DNA from: Sphingomonadales bacterium
GTDB lineage: Bacteria; Pseudomonadota; Alphaproteobacteria; Sphingomonadales; Sphingomonadaceae
Direction of reading: 5' to 3'
DNA length: 6,098 nt
Assembly: GCA_017302775.1 (NCBI GenBank)
Contig: JAFLDC010000177.1
Span: 1-6,098, forward strand
Every line of letters begins with the position of its first letter. Within the stretch, counting starts at the first letter, position 1. The notes under the pieces are model-generated. The model saw only the letters and a list, made by a program, of their open reading frames with translations, searched no databases and was not told the origin of the DNA. The translations under genes and the position numbers were made by a program. This document shows positions 1 to 6,078 of the stretch, one piece after another.

Positions 1-1099
1 AGGGAACCAGCGTGGTAAACAGGAAGGTCGCCATCAACGTCAGATGAAGCACGCCTTGAACCACCGTGGTCCGTCCCGTACCCAGCGACAGTGAGGTGAC
101 GAACAGGGTCAGCATCAGCAATATCGTTGAAACCGGGGAGAGGCCCATCGCCAGCGGCAGGTCGAGCAGCAACACCACCACGGTCACTGCCGGGATGGTC
201 AGCCCGATAGTGGCCAGGGCCGAACCCAGCGCCAGGTTGAGACTGGTCTGCAGATGGTTACGCCGTGCCGCGCGCCAGGCGGCCAGGCTTTCCGGCATGA
301 GGACCAGCGCGGCGATGATGATTCCAACCACTGCCCGCGGCGCTCCGGCGCTGTCCACAGCGGCGGTAATCTGCGGAGACAGCGCCTTGGCCAGCAGCAC
401 CACGGCGATCAGCGCAGCCACCAGCAGCACACCGCTTAACAGCATGGTGCCGGGCGGCAATGGGGCATAGTCTTCAGCCAGTACGGCCCGCTCGTTCTCG
501 ACATCGGGATGAAGGAAATATTCGCGGTGCCGCACGGTCTGCGCGATCACGAAGGTGGCGTAGATGATCAGCGATACCGCCGCGACGAAGACAAGTTGCC
601 CGTCGGTGTAGAACGGGCCCGCCGTGCTGGTAGTGTAATTGGGCAAGACCAGCGTCAGCACGGCCAGCACCGATACCATCGCCAGCCCGGCATTCATTCC
701 GTAACGGGTGAACTGCTGCTCATGATGCTTGCTGCCACCAGCCAGCAGGCATAAACCGATGATGCCGTTGAGTACGATCATCAGCGCGGCAAACACGGTA
801 TCACGGGCAAGTCCAGCCTCGCCTTGGCCATTGCTGAGCATCATTGAAATGATCAGGGCGGTTTCGATCACCGTCACCGCCACCGCCAGGATCAGCGTGC
901 CGAAGGGTTCGCCGACGTGATGGGCAATCGTTTCGGCATGATGCACCCCGGCGATTACCGCCGCAATCAGCACCGCACCCAGCGCCAGCGCCACGGCCAG
1001 TGACGCCGAAGGATCAAGCGCCAGTGCCGCCAGCCCCAGCAAGGGTGCAGCAATCGTCCAGCGCGGGACCGCGTTCAGCAGTTGCAGGGCAGGCGCGAT
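1..1099 (-). CDS. chaA: Ca2+/H+ antiporter, ChaA family (C-terminal end cut by window edge)
   Basis: Inner-membrane cation/proton exchanger of the CaCA superfamily that exports Ca2+ (in some bacteria also Na+ or K+) in exchange for protons. I translated the minus strand by hand: one open frame of 366 codons from 1099 to base 2, very hydrophobic, with roughly ten or eleven membrane segments. The two inverted alpha-repeats are visible: GEPFGTLIL around residues 63-71 followed by the acidic site ending VIETALI (E79), and LMPESL around 267-272 (E270) followed by GSALATIGLTIP. A His-rich stretch, VHHAETIAHHVGEP, matches the position of RHADVLAHRLGEP in E. coli ChaA. The C-terminal GTGRTTVVQG also matches that family, and alignment by eye suggests only a few residues are missing. 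The central acidic cytoplasmic loop (residues 196-212) is shorter than in E. coli. No ATG, GTG or TTG lies at the expected N-terminus; ATC at 1097-1099 is taken as start because GGAGG lies 6 nt upstream. The family is confident, the start is not. Confidence 0.9.
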   Translation of the reverse strand, partial: MAPALQLLNAVPRWTIAAPLLGLAALALDPSASLAVALALGAVLIAAVIAGVHHAETIAHHVGEPFGTLILAVAVTVIETALIISMMLSNGQGEAGLARDTVFAALMIVLNGIIGLCLLAGGSKHHEQQFTRYGMNAGLAMVSVLAVLTLVLPNYTTSTAGPFYTDGQLVFVAAVSLIIYATFVIAQTVRHREYFLHPDVENERAVLAEDYAPLPPGTMLLSGVLLVAALIAVVLLAKALSPQITAAVDSAGAPRAVVGIIIAALVLMPESLAAWRAARRNHLQTSLNLALGSALATIGLTIPAVTVVVLLLDLPLAMGLSPVSTILLMLTLFVTSLSLGTGRTTVVQGVLHLTLMATFLFTTLVP

Positions 1100-1105
1100 G
1101 GCGTT

Positions 1106-1110
1106 CCTCC
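1106..1110 (-). promoter_or_regulatory. Shine-Dalgarno site that decides the chaA start
   Basis: On the minus strand GGAGG is followed by six bases (AACGCC) and then ATC GCG CCT, which opens the chaA frame. The same GGAGGAAC string precedes the ATG of the neighbouring secreted-protein gene (1708-1712), so this looks like a real ribosome site in this genome. Caution: the site could instead be coding sequence if the frame really begins at ATG 1128-1130 with a one-base error in between. Confidence 0.55.
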
Positions 1111-1134
1111 GGCGGTCAGGGGTTGCTCATCGCC

Positions 1135-1164
1135 AATATAGGAACAATTCGCAATTTTGCGAAA
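1135..1164 (-). promoter_or_regulatory. Candidate sigma70-type promoter for chaA
   Basis: The minus strand reads TTTCGC (1159-1164), an 18-bp spacer, and TATATT (1135-1140), a 5/6 match to the -10 consensus with a weak -35. Transcription would begin near 1127-1129, giving a leader of about 30 nt that just includes the GGAGG at 1106-1110. The position, in the 85-bp gap after the stop of the previous gene, is right for a chaA promoter. It is inferred from hexamer similarity only; alphaproteobacterial promoters often deviate from this consensus. Confidence 0.4.
1148..1163. repeat. Perfect 16-bp palindrome upstream of chaA, operator-like
   Basis: TTCGCAA, two bases TT, then TTGCGAA forms an exact 7+2+7 inverted repeat between the stop of the 172-residue gene and chaA. 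It covers the spacer and part of the -35 of the candidate chaA promoter, a typical place for a repressor to bind. It could also fold as a weak AT-rich hairpin followed by TTGTTCC on the minus strand and act as a poor terminator for the upstream genes, but the tiny loop and weak T-run make that less likely. The binding protein is unknown. Confidence 0.5.
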
Positions 1165-1184
1165 GCCCTGATCGTTGGCCTGGC

Positions 1185-1703
1185 TCAGTCGAGCCGCATG
1201 AACTGGCAATAGCGGATGTTCATTTCCGTGACCGACACATCGACCCCGCTGACCTTGTCAGAGCCGGGCGTGCCTCCGGTCCATTCATACTCGATCGTGA
1301 CCAGCGGGGGTTTCCCGGCCTGAATGATGGCTTCCTTGCGGTGTTCGGTCGGGGTTCCCAGTCGTGCCTTGTGTTCGGCGATAGCCGCATCACAGTCCGT
1401 CTTGGCCGGAACGAAGTTGATCGCGGCCAGTTTCTTGCTCTTGGGATCGAAGAAATAATCCAGCGTGTAATTGATTCCGCCAATGGCCGTCTTGCCGGTG
1501 GCGAGCCGCAGCAGCTTGCGGATCCGCTTGTCCTTTTTCTCTTCAACCGGGCTGGCCGCGCCGTTGCTGGCGGCAACAAGCTGGTCCGCGCTCATGCCCC
1601 AGTTGGCGAATTCGAACCCGGCCAAAGCGGGGCTGGCCGGCGCAAGAATACCCAGTCCGGCAAGGCCCAGCTTCAATCGCGCGCCCTTCAATCCGAGGAT
1701 CAT
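1185..1703 (-). CDS. Predicted secreted protein of unknown function (172 aa)
   Basis: I do not recognise a named family. The N-terminus is a clear Sec signal peptide: basic residues near K6-K11, a hydrophobic core around 12-24, and an ALA-type cleavage site near residue 28, leaving a periplasmic protein of about 144 residues. The mature part begins with FEFANWGMSADQLVAAS; a WGMS/T motif followed by a helix is common at the start of small periplasmic domains. A basic, charged patch follows (EEKKDKRIRK, 55-64), then a likely strand pair (YTLDYFF, 79-85; KLAAINFV, 91-98). Two cysteines, C104 and C166, could form a disulfide. The ATG overlaps the phoH stop by ATGA and has a strong GGAGG (1708-1712) inside the phoH end, so translation is probably coupled. 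It occupies the position where ybeY usually follows phoH, but lacks the YbeY zinc-site HxxxHxxxxxH pattern. The BamE/BLIP-like fold is only a guess. Confidence 0.8.
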   Translation of the reverse strand: MILGLKGARLKLGLAGLGILAPASPALAGFEFANWGMSADQLVAASNGAASPVEEKKDKRIRKLLRLATGKTAIGGINYTLDYFFDPKSKKLAAINFVPAKTDCDAAIAEHKARLGTPTEHRKEAIIQAGKPPLVTIEYEWTGGTPGSDKVSGVDVSVTEMNIRYCQFMRLD

Positions 1704-2719
1704 TGTTCCTCCTGCCCCTCATAGGCTTCGACGATCCGACCGACGATCGGGTGGCGCACCACGTCACCCACGGTAAAGCGGGTTATAGCGATGCCCTCGA
1801 TCCCGTCCAAACGGCCCACTGCGTCGTTGAGCCCGCTCATCGCCGGGCCGCCGGGAATATCGACCTGCTTGGGATCTCCGCAGATTACCATCCGGCTGTT
1901 CTGGCCGAAGCGGGTGAGGAACATCTTCATCTGCTCTCGCGTGGTATTCTGCGCCTCGTCAAGGATGATGAAGCTGTCGGCCAGCGTCCGCCCGCGCATG
2001 AAGGCGATCGGCGCAATCTCGATCTCGCCGCTGGCAAGGCGCCGTTCAACCTGTTCGGGCGGCATGCAATCGTAGAGCGCGTCGTAGAGCGGCCGCAGAT
2101 AGGGATCGACTTTTTCCTTCATGTCGCCAGGCAAAAAGCCCAGTCGCTCGCCCGCTTCCACCGCCGGGCGGCTCAGGATCAGGCGCTGAACGCTGCCGGT
2201 GATCAACTGCGATACGGCCTGGGCCACCGCGACGTATGTCTTCCCGGTGCCGGCCGGACCAAGCGCGAAGATCACATCCTTCGCGGCCAGTGCGCGCATG
2301 TATTCGACCTGGGTCGCGCTGCGCGGCACGATGGTCTTCTTACGGGTGCGAATCATGATTGGCGGGGCGCCATCATCGCCGCTGACGATCCCTTCCAGGG
2401 TTGGTTCGGCGGACATCACGATGATCGATTCGACCGCCCCGGCATCTATGTCCTGCCCTTTGAGCAGGCGCTGATGCAGCGCCTTCAGCACGTCACGGGC
2501 GCGGGCCACACTGTCTTCCGGTCCTTCGATCTGGACCCGGTTGCCGCGTGCAGAAATGAACACGCCAAGCCGGTTTTCGATCAACACCAGATTGGCGTCG
2601 AACTGACCGAACAAGGCGCCCAGCATGGTGGCTTCTTCGAACTCAAGCTCGGCCCGGGCACGGGTCTGCGCGGAGCGGGGGAGCGTCTCATGAACGGCGC
2701 GGGCAGGTTTGCGAGGCAT
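1700..2719 (-). CDS. phoH: PhoH-like ATPase (YbeZ type)
   Basis: Cytoplasmic P-loop NTPase of the PhoH/YbeZ family, 339 residues, a normal length. The family is linked to RNA handling and ribosome maturation together with the endoribonuclease YbeY; some members show helicase-like or phosphatase activity, but the precise role is unsettled. Visible order: a variable basic N-terminus (1-25), a KH-like region around 30-90 (LFGQFDANLVLIENRLGV, then IEGPEDSV), and the PhoH domain from about 130. Walker A is GPAGTGKT (154-161), Walker B is FIILDEAQNTT (250-260), the sensor-like GDPKQVD is at 281-287, and the conserved arginine segment RFTVGDVVRHPIV is at 314-326. All key residues are present. ATG 2717-2719 is chosen because it gives the usual short lead-in, though no good ribosome site precedes it; ATG at residue 32 would cut the KH-like part. 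It lies 97 bp downstream of miaB, a common pairing, and overlaps the next gene by ATGA. Confidence 0.95.
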   Translation of the reverse strand: MPRKPARAVHETLPRSAQTRARAELEFEEATMLGALFGQFDANLVLIENRLGVFISARGNRVQIEGPEDSVARARDVLKALHQRLLKGQDIDAGAVESIIVMSAEPTLEGIVSGDDGAPPIMIRTRKKTIVPRSATQVEYMRALAAKDVIFALGPAGTGKTYVAVAQAVSQLITGSVQRLILSRPAVEAGERLGFLPGDMKEKVDPYLRPLYDALYDCMPPEQVERRLASGEIEIAPIAFMRGRTLADSFIILDEAQNTTREQMKMFLTRFGQNSRMVICGDPKQVDIPGGPAMSGLNDAVGRLDGIEGIAITRFTVGDVVRHPIVGRIVEAYEGQEEQ

Positions 2720-2771
2720 AGGGGCTTGTGTTGCGATCCCTTCAGCAGGCCGGAATGGCCCTCGATTCGGA

Positions 2772-2799
2772 AGTCTAGGCTGGCCAGACCGATGCGCAA
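2772..2799 (-). promoter_or_regulatory. Weak candidate promoter in the miaB-phoH gap
   Basis: The gap 2720-2820 is non-coding on the minus strand. It contains TTGCGC (2794-2799), 16 bp, then TAGACT (2772-2777): three of six and four of six matches to the sigma70 boxes. The pair is separated by a short imperfect hairpin (GTCTGG with CCTAGAC) with no T-run, so the gap does not look like a terminator. phoH could be cotranscribed with miaB, have its own start here, or both. Confidence 0.2.
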
Positions 2800-2820
2800 G
2801 CAGATTGGTTGGAAAGACCC

Positions 2821-4131
2821 CTAAACCAGCCGCCCACCCATCGAATTGCCACCGGCCTGGATCAGCTCGACTTCAACCAGATCGCCGATCGCTACTGCGC
2901 CGGTAAAATGCACCGATTGCAGCCAGGGTGATTTGCCCAGCCATTGGCCCTCATGCTTGCCGTGCCGTTCGACCAGCACGGTACAGCGCTGACCCAGTGA
3001 TGCCTGGTTGAAGGCCAACTGGCTGGCGTTCAGGGCCGCCTGCAGCCGTTGCAGGCGTTCGTCCATAATCTCCGTCGGTACTTGCCCGTCCATCGTGGCC
3101 GCCGGAGTGCCGGGGCGCGGCGAATACTTGAAGCTGAAGCACTGCGCATAACCGACTTGTTCAACCAGCCGCAGGGTGTCCTCGAACTCGGCGTCGGTTT
3201 CTCCCGGGAAGCCGACGATGAAGTCCCCTGACAAAGCAATGTCCGGCCGGGCGGCGCGGACCTTGTCCAGCACTTCGAGATAGCTGGCCGCGGTATGGCT
3301 GCGGTTCATGGCCTTGAGCACGCGGTCATTCCCGGCCTGTACCGGCAAGTGCAGAAACGGCATCAGCTTGGTCACGTCGCGGTGAGCCGCGATCAGCCCG
3401 TCGGTCATGTCGTTGGGGTGGCTGGTGGTATAGCGGATCCGGGCCAGCTCGGGAATGTCGGCCAGCACTTCGATCAGCCGTTCCAGGCCCCGTCCGTCGA
3501 CATCGCGCCAGGCGTTGACGTTCTGTCCCAGCAGGGTGATCTCGCGCGCGCCGGCTTCGACCAGCTTGTACGCTTCGCGCTCCAGATCGCTGAACGGACG
3601 CGATATTTCCGCACCGCGAGTATAGGGTACCACGCAATAGGTGCAGAACTTGTCACAGCCTTCCTGCACGGTCAGGAAAGCACTGGGACCGACCTTGCGT
3701 CGGGCCGGCAGGGCATCGAACTTGGTTTCGGCCGGCATATCGGTATCGACCGAGCTGCGGCCTTCAACAGCTTCGGCCAGCATTGCCGGCAGGCGGTGAT
3801 AGGCCTGAGGGCCGACCACCATGCGGACCGACGGCGCACGCTTCATGATCTCCTCACCCTCGGCCTGGGCGACGCAGCCGGCCACCGCGATCAACGGGGC
3901 GGTCCCATCTTCACGGCGTAGGCGGCCGATATCGGAATAGACCTTCTCCGCCGCCTTTTCGCGAATGTGGCAGGTGTTGAGTACGACCAGATCGGCGTCC
4001 TCTCCGTCTGGTGCCGGGGTGATTCCCTCTGCGGCCAGCAGCTCTGCCATCCGTTCGCCGTCATAGACGTTCATCTGGCAGCCGAAGCTTTTGACGCGGT
4101 AAGTGCGAGGAGGGGACACGGGACGAATCAT
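2821..4131 (-). CDS. miaB: tRNA-2-methylthio-N6-isopentenyladenosine synthase MiaB
   Basis: Radical-SAM enzyme that adds the methylthio group to isopentenyl-A37 of tRNAs reading UNN codons, improving decoding; cytoplasmic. 436 residues, normal for the family. Three parts are visible. The N-terminal MTTase domain carries the three cluster-binding cysteines C18 (SFGCQMN), C54 (NTCHIREKA) and C86 (AGCVAQ). The radical-SAM core has CDKFCTYC, giving C159, C163 and C166, followed by [13 protein letters not shown] and later [25 protein letters not shown] and [12 protein letters not shown]. The C-terminal TRAM domain (about 374-436) ends in GGRLV. The SFGCQMN and HLPVQAGND motifs fit MiaB rather than MtaB or RimO. 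ATG 4129-4131 is chosen because the conserved [11 protein letters not shown] begins ten residues later; the open frame continues to 4338 but that part overlaps the upstream gene. No strong ribosome site is seen. The gene lies 64 bp after the upstream stop. Confidence 0.97.
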   Translation of the reverse strand: MIRPVSPPRTYRVKSFGCQMNVYDGERMAELLAAEGITPAPDGEDADLVVLNTCHIREKAAEKVYSDIGRLRREDGTAPLIAVAGCVAQAEGEEIMKRAPSVRMVVGPQAYHRLPAMLAEAVEGRSSVDTDMPAETKFDALPARRKVGPSAFLTVQEGCDKFCTYCVVPYTRGAEISRPFSDLEREAYKLVEAGAREITLLGQNVNAWRDVDGRGLERLIEVLADIPELARIRYTTSHPNDMTDGLIAAHRDVTKLMPFLHLPVQAGNDRVLKAMNRSHTAASYLEVLDKVRAARPDIALSGDFIVGFPGETDAEFEDTLRLVEQVGYAQCFSFKYSPRPGTPAATMDGQVPTEIMDERLQRLQAALNASQLAFNQASLGQRCTVLVERHGKHEGQWLGKSPWLQSVHFTGAVAIGDLVEVELIQAGGNSMGGRLV

Positions 4132-4151
4132 CGCGGCGCTATAGGCAATGC

Positions 4152-4172
4152 GCGCCCAAAAGGGGAGGGCGC
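4152..4172. repeat. GC-rich hairpin between the secreted-protein gene and miaB
   Basis: GCGCCC (4152-4157) and GGGCGC (4167-4172) form a 6-bp perfect stem around a 9-nt loop in the 64-bp gap before miaB. On neither strand is it followed by a T-run, so it is not a classic intrinsic terminator. It could pause transcription or protect the mRNA end, or be chance in GC-rich DNA. The rest of the gap shows no clear promoter. Confidence 0.3.
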
Positions 4173-4195
4173 TTGGCGGCGATCCGATCCTGACG

Positions 4196-4798
4196 CTAGA
4201 AGATGACGCTATTGTCGGGCTGTTCGCCGCAGCGAGCGGCACGATCTTCGGCCATCGCCTTGATCGATGCAACGTGACGAAGATGGAATGCACGCAGCTC
4301 GTCAAAGCCAAGCGGGAAACGATAGTAGACTTTGGCAACGCGCTGCCCGCTGCGATCGTTCAGGTATACAGTCCAGTCCTTCTGACGAAGCAAGGCCGCG
4401 TTCAGCGCAGGTTCTCTGGTCTGAAACAGGACGCGGCCAGTGCGTGTATTGCTGGCAGTAACCGTCGCAGTCAGTGCGGTTGCGCCGGGGGCAACAAATT
4501 CGCCGGTGGCAGGCTCGATGCCGACTGGTACCTTGAGTTCGAATGACAGCAGTCCGGGCGCGGTGAACGGCGCATCGATCGCCGCGAGCACCGGATACCA
4601 GTTTGCATAGAACCCGGCGGTGCTGACATGAAACAGCGGCGGGGTTTCTGCTGACGATCGGTCCAGGTACAGCTGGTCCATCACGGACCATCCGCCCGCG
4701 AATGTGATTGTATCGCGGCAGCGCCATTCTTGCGCGATCGCGGCTGACGGCAAGCACATTACCAGCAACGCTAAAGCCTGGCCAAGTCGGGCGATCAT
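4196..4798 (-). CDS. Predicted secreted protein of unknown function (200 aa)
   Basis: No family is recognised. A good Sec signal peptide is present: R4, a hydrophobic run around 7-21, and AIA|QEW cleavage after residue 22, so the mature protein of about 178 residues should be periplasmic or, less likely, outer-membrane associated. There is no lipobox at the cleavage site. The mature chain is rich in alternating hydrophobic and aromatic strands ([56 protein letters not shown]), suggesting a beta-sandwich, then a charged helical tail (about 166-190). The two mature cysteines, C27 and C190, sit near opposite ends and could close the domain by a disulfide. The ATG overlaps the stop of the acyltransferase gene by ATGA and has no strong ribosome site of its own, so translation is probably coupled. 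Context offers no sure function; a cell-envelope role is an inference from export and from the lipid-enzyme neighbour. Confidence 0.8.
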   Translation of the reverse strand: MIARLGQALALLVMCLPSAAIAQEWRCRDTITFAGGWSVMDQLYLDRSSAETPPLFHVSTAGFYANWYPVLAAIDAPFTAPGLLSFELKVPVGIEPATGEFVAPGATALTATVTASNTRTGRVLFQTREPALNAALLRQKDWTVYLNDRSGQRVAKVYYRFPLGFDELRAFHLRHVASIKAMAEDRAARCGEQPDNSVIF

Positions 4799-5556
4799 GC
4801 TGACAGCGCCCGCAAAATGGCCTCGCGCGCGGCGGCAGCAATGGTCTTGCGGTTTTCCAAGGCAGCACCCTGTAGTGGATCAAGGAAGCGGACGGTCAGA
4901 TCAACCGGGCGTCCTCGCGCCAGAATGCGCAGGAAGTTGTCAAGCCCGTGTTCTTCGCCGATCCAGGCGATTGCCGCGGCTTCAGGGCCGTAATCGAGCA
5001 CGACAGGTTGTACGGCGATACCTTCAGGGATCGGTTCAAGCGCGGAAATCAGCGAGCTTTTGAACGGCAGCAATCCCGTACCATCGCTGGTTGTTCCCTC
5101 AGGGAAGATGGCGAGCGCGCCGGTTTCGCTGAGCGCCGAGCGGACTGCGGCAACCTGGCTGGCGATGGAGGTGCGATCGTGCCGGGCGACGAACACGGTA
5201 TCGTTCATCTCGCACAGGGTCTTGAGCAGCGGCATGGCAGCGAGGCCGTCATGCCCGACAAAAGCGGTGCCGGTGGCGCCGGCCAGCGCCGGAATGTCGA
5301 TCCAGCTGACGTGGTTGACGAGCAGAAAGGCACCGCGATGGACCTTTTCGCCGCGGTAGGTCACGCGGACGCCAGCAATCCAGGCTACACCTCCCAGAAA
5401 GACCCGGGGCCAGGGATTGTGGAGGCGCAGGCCGCGGTGAAGGTAATACAGCGGAACGCAGGCCAGCAGCAGCGCCAGCATGGCCGTCAGCCGAATAGCG
5501 ATCCGTAGCCAGCCAAACAGCGCAATCGAGCGCGGAAGGGACAGGGCGAGCGCCAT
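4795..5556 (-). CDS. plsC: 1-acyl-sn-glycerol-3-phosphate acyltransferase (PlsC family)
   Basis: Membrane-bound acyltransferase expected to acylate lysophosphatidic acid to phosphatidic acid, the second acylation step of phospholipid synthesis. 253 residues, normal length. One N-terminal membrane segment lies around residues 18-38. The acyltransferase block follows in standard order: motif I NHVSWID with catalytic H82 and D87 (HX4D), motif II around FVAR (122-125), motif III FPEGTTSDG (151-159) that binds the glycerol phosphate, and motif IV VQPVV (182-186). All catalytic residues are present. The ATG shares one base with the fur stop (TGATG), and the stop overlaps the next gene by ATGA, so the three genes are likely one operon with coupled translation. 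Members of this family also include lyso-ornithine-lipid acyltransferases (OlsA) and other lyso-lipid enzymes, which motifs alone cannot separate, so the substrate and symbol are less sure than the family. Confidence 0.88.
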   Translation of the reverse strand: MALALSLPRSIALFGWLRIAIRLTAMLALLLACVPLYYLHRGLRLHNPWPRVFLGGVAWIAGVRVTYRGEKVHRGAFLLVNHVSWIDIPALAGATGTAFVGHDGLAAMPLLKTLCEMNDTVFVARHDRTSIASQVAAVRSALSETGALAIFPEGTTSDGTGLLPFKSSLISALEPIPEGIAVQPVVLDYGPEAAAIAWIGEEHGLDNFLRILARGRPVDLTVRFLDPLQGAALENRKTIAAAAREAILRALSA

Positions 5557-5978
5557 CAGTCTGCGCGGTCTATCCGCACGCCGAACAGTTCCATGCGGTG
5601 ATCGACCAAGCGGTAGCCCAGCTTTTCCGCTATCTGGCGCTGCAACGCTTCCAGTTCCGGATCGACAAATTCGATTACCTTGCCGGTTTCGACGTCGATC
5701 AGGTGATCGTGATGCGCTTCGGGGGCGGCCTCATAGCGTGCGCGTCCGTCGCCGAAATCATGCCGGTCAAGAATCCCGGCCTCTTCAAACAGGCGAACCG
5801 TACGATAGACCGTGGCGATCGAGATCTTGGGATCAATCGCCGATGCGCGCGCGTGCAACGCCTCCACATCAGGGTGGTCGGTCGCCTCTGACAGCACCTT
5901 GGCGATGACACGGCGCTGTTCGGTGATCCGCAGGCCGCGTTCGGCGCAAAGGGCTTCGATGTCGATGGCTTGGTGCAC
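5556..5978 (-). CDS. fur: Fur-family metal-responsive transcriptional regulator
   Basis: Dimeric DNA-binding repressor that senses a divalent metal, Fe2+ or Mn2+. With the GTG start at 5976-5978 it has 140 residues, normal for the family. The N-terminal winged helix covers about 1-82, with the recognition-helix segment SIATVYRTVRLFEEAGI at 53-69. The dimerisation domain carries HHDHLID (89-95), E103 and H127, typical regulatory metal ligands. The structural-zinc CxxC pairs of E. coli Fur are absent: its LICLDCG is LIDVETG here, and the single cysteine is C11. This is typical of alphaproteobacterial Fur/Mur proteins, so Mn-sensing is possible. An in-frame ATG at 6015-6017 would add 13 residues, but it lies in the loop of a terminator hairpin, forms part of a likely -10 box, and has no ribosome site, while HQAIDIEALC right after the GTG looks like the usual family N-terminus. 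It begins the cluster with plsC, which it overlaps by one base. Confidence 0.93.
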   Translation of the reverse strand: MHQAIDIEALCAERGLRITEQRRVIAKVLSEATDHPDVEALHARASAIDPKISIATVYRTVRLFEEAGILDRHDFGDGRARYEAAPEAHHDHLIDVETGKVIEFVDPELEALQRQIAEKLGYRLVDHRMELFGVRIDRAD

Positions 5979-5994
5979 AGAAAAGTCCGTCCGG

Positions 5995-6029
5995 AAAAGA
6001 AAAGGCCCACCGATCATAGACCGGTGGGC
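5995..6029 (-). terminator. Intrinsic terminator of the gene upstream of fur
   Basis: On the minus strand GCCCACCG (6022-6029) and CGGTGGGC (6005-6012) form a perfect 8-bp, GC-rich stem around a 9-nt loop, followed by C and a T-rich tail (TTTTCTTTT, 5995-6003). This is a textbook Rho-independent terminator for transcripts entering from the right edge. On the plus strand the tail is only GATTTCTTC, so it works mainly in one direction. Its loop contains the -10 box of the candidate fur promoter. Confidence 0.82.
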
Positions 6030-6040
6030 GATTTCTTCAA
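6013..6040 (-). promoter_or_regulatory. Candidate sigma70-type promoter for fur
   Basis: The minus strand reads TTGAAG (6035-6040), a 16-bp spacer, then TATGAT (6013-6018): four of six and five of six matches to consensus. Transcription would start near 6006-6008, giving a leader of about 30 nt before the GTG at 5978, which contains a modest purine-rich GGACGGA site. The -10 lies in the loop of the terminator and the spacer includes its upstream stem arm. No Fur-box-like repeat was recognised, so autoregulation is not shown. Confidence 0.5.
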
Positions 6041-6078
6041 TGCTTTGCGCGGCAGATCAAATGAGTCTGCCAGGCTGA

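Noticed and set aside
66..920. Several plus-strand open frames at the left end
   Set aside because: They lie opposite the intact chaA frame and encode low-complexity Ala/Ser/Thr/Arg sequences without motifs.
1116..1130. Tiny frame ATG AGC AAC CCC TGA before chaA as a leader peptide
   Set aside because: Four codons, no ribosome site, and the likely transcription start falls on it. It matters only as a possible remnant of a frameshifted chaA start.
1148..1175. Palindrome before chaA as an intrinsic terminator
   Set aside because: AT-rich stem with a 2-nt loop and only a broken T-run after it; the operator reading fits better, although weak termination is not excluded.
2720..2820. Hidden small gene or terminator between miaB and phoH
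   Set aside because: The possible minus-strand frames have no ribosome site or conserved look, and the short imperfect hairpin has no T-run.
1703..2824. Long plus-strand open frame (373 codons) opposite phoH
   Set aside because: It is antisense to the well-supported phoH gene; the translation is rich in His, Arg, Gln and Gly with no domain, as expected of a shadow frame in GC-rich DNA.
3295..3921. Plus-strand open frame of 208 codons opposite miaB
   Set aside because: Antisense shadow of miaB; no recognisable domain or ribosome site.
4132..4338. 69-residue N-terminal extension of MiaB
   Set aside because: It overlaps the secreted-protein gene in another frame, and the conserved MiaB sequence starts just after ATG 4129-4131.
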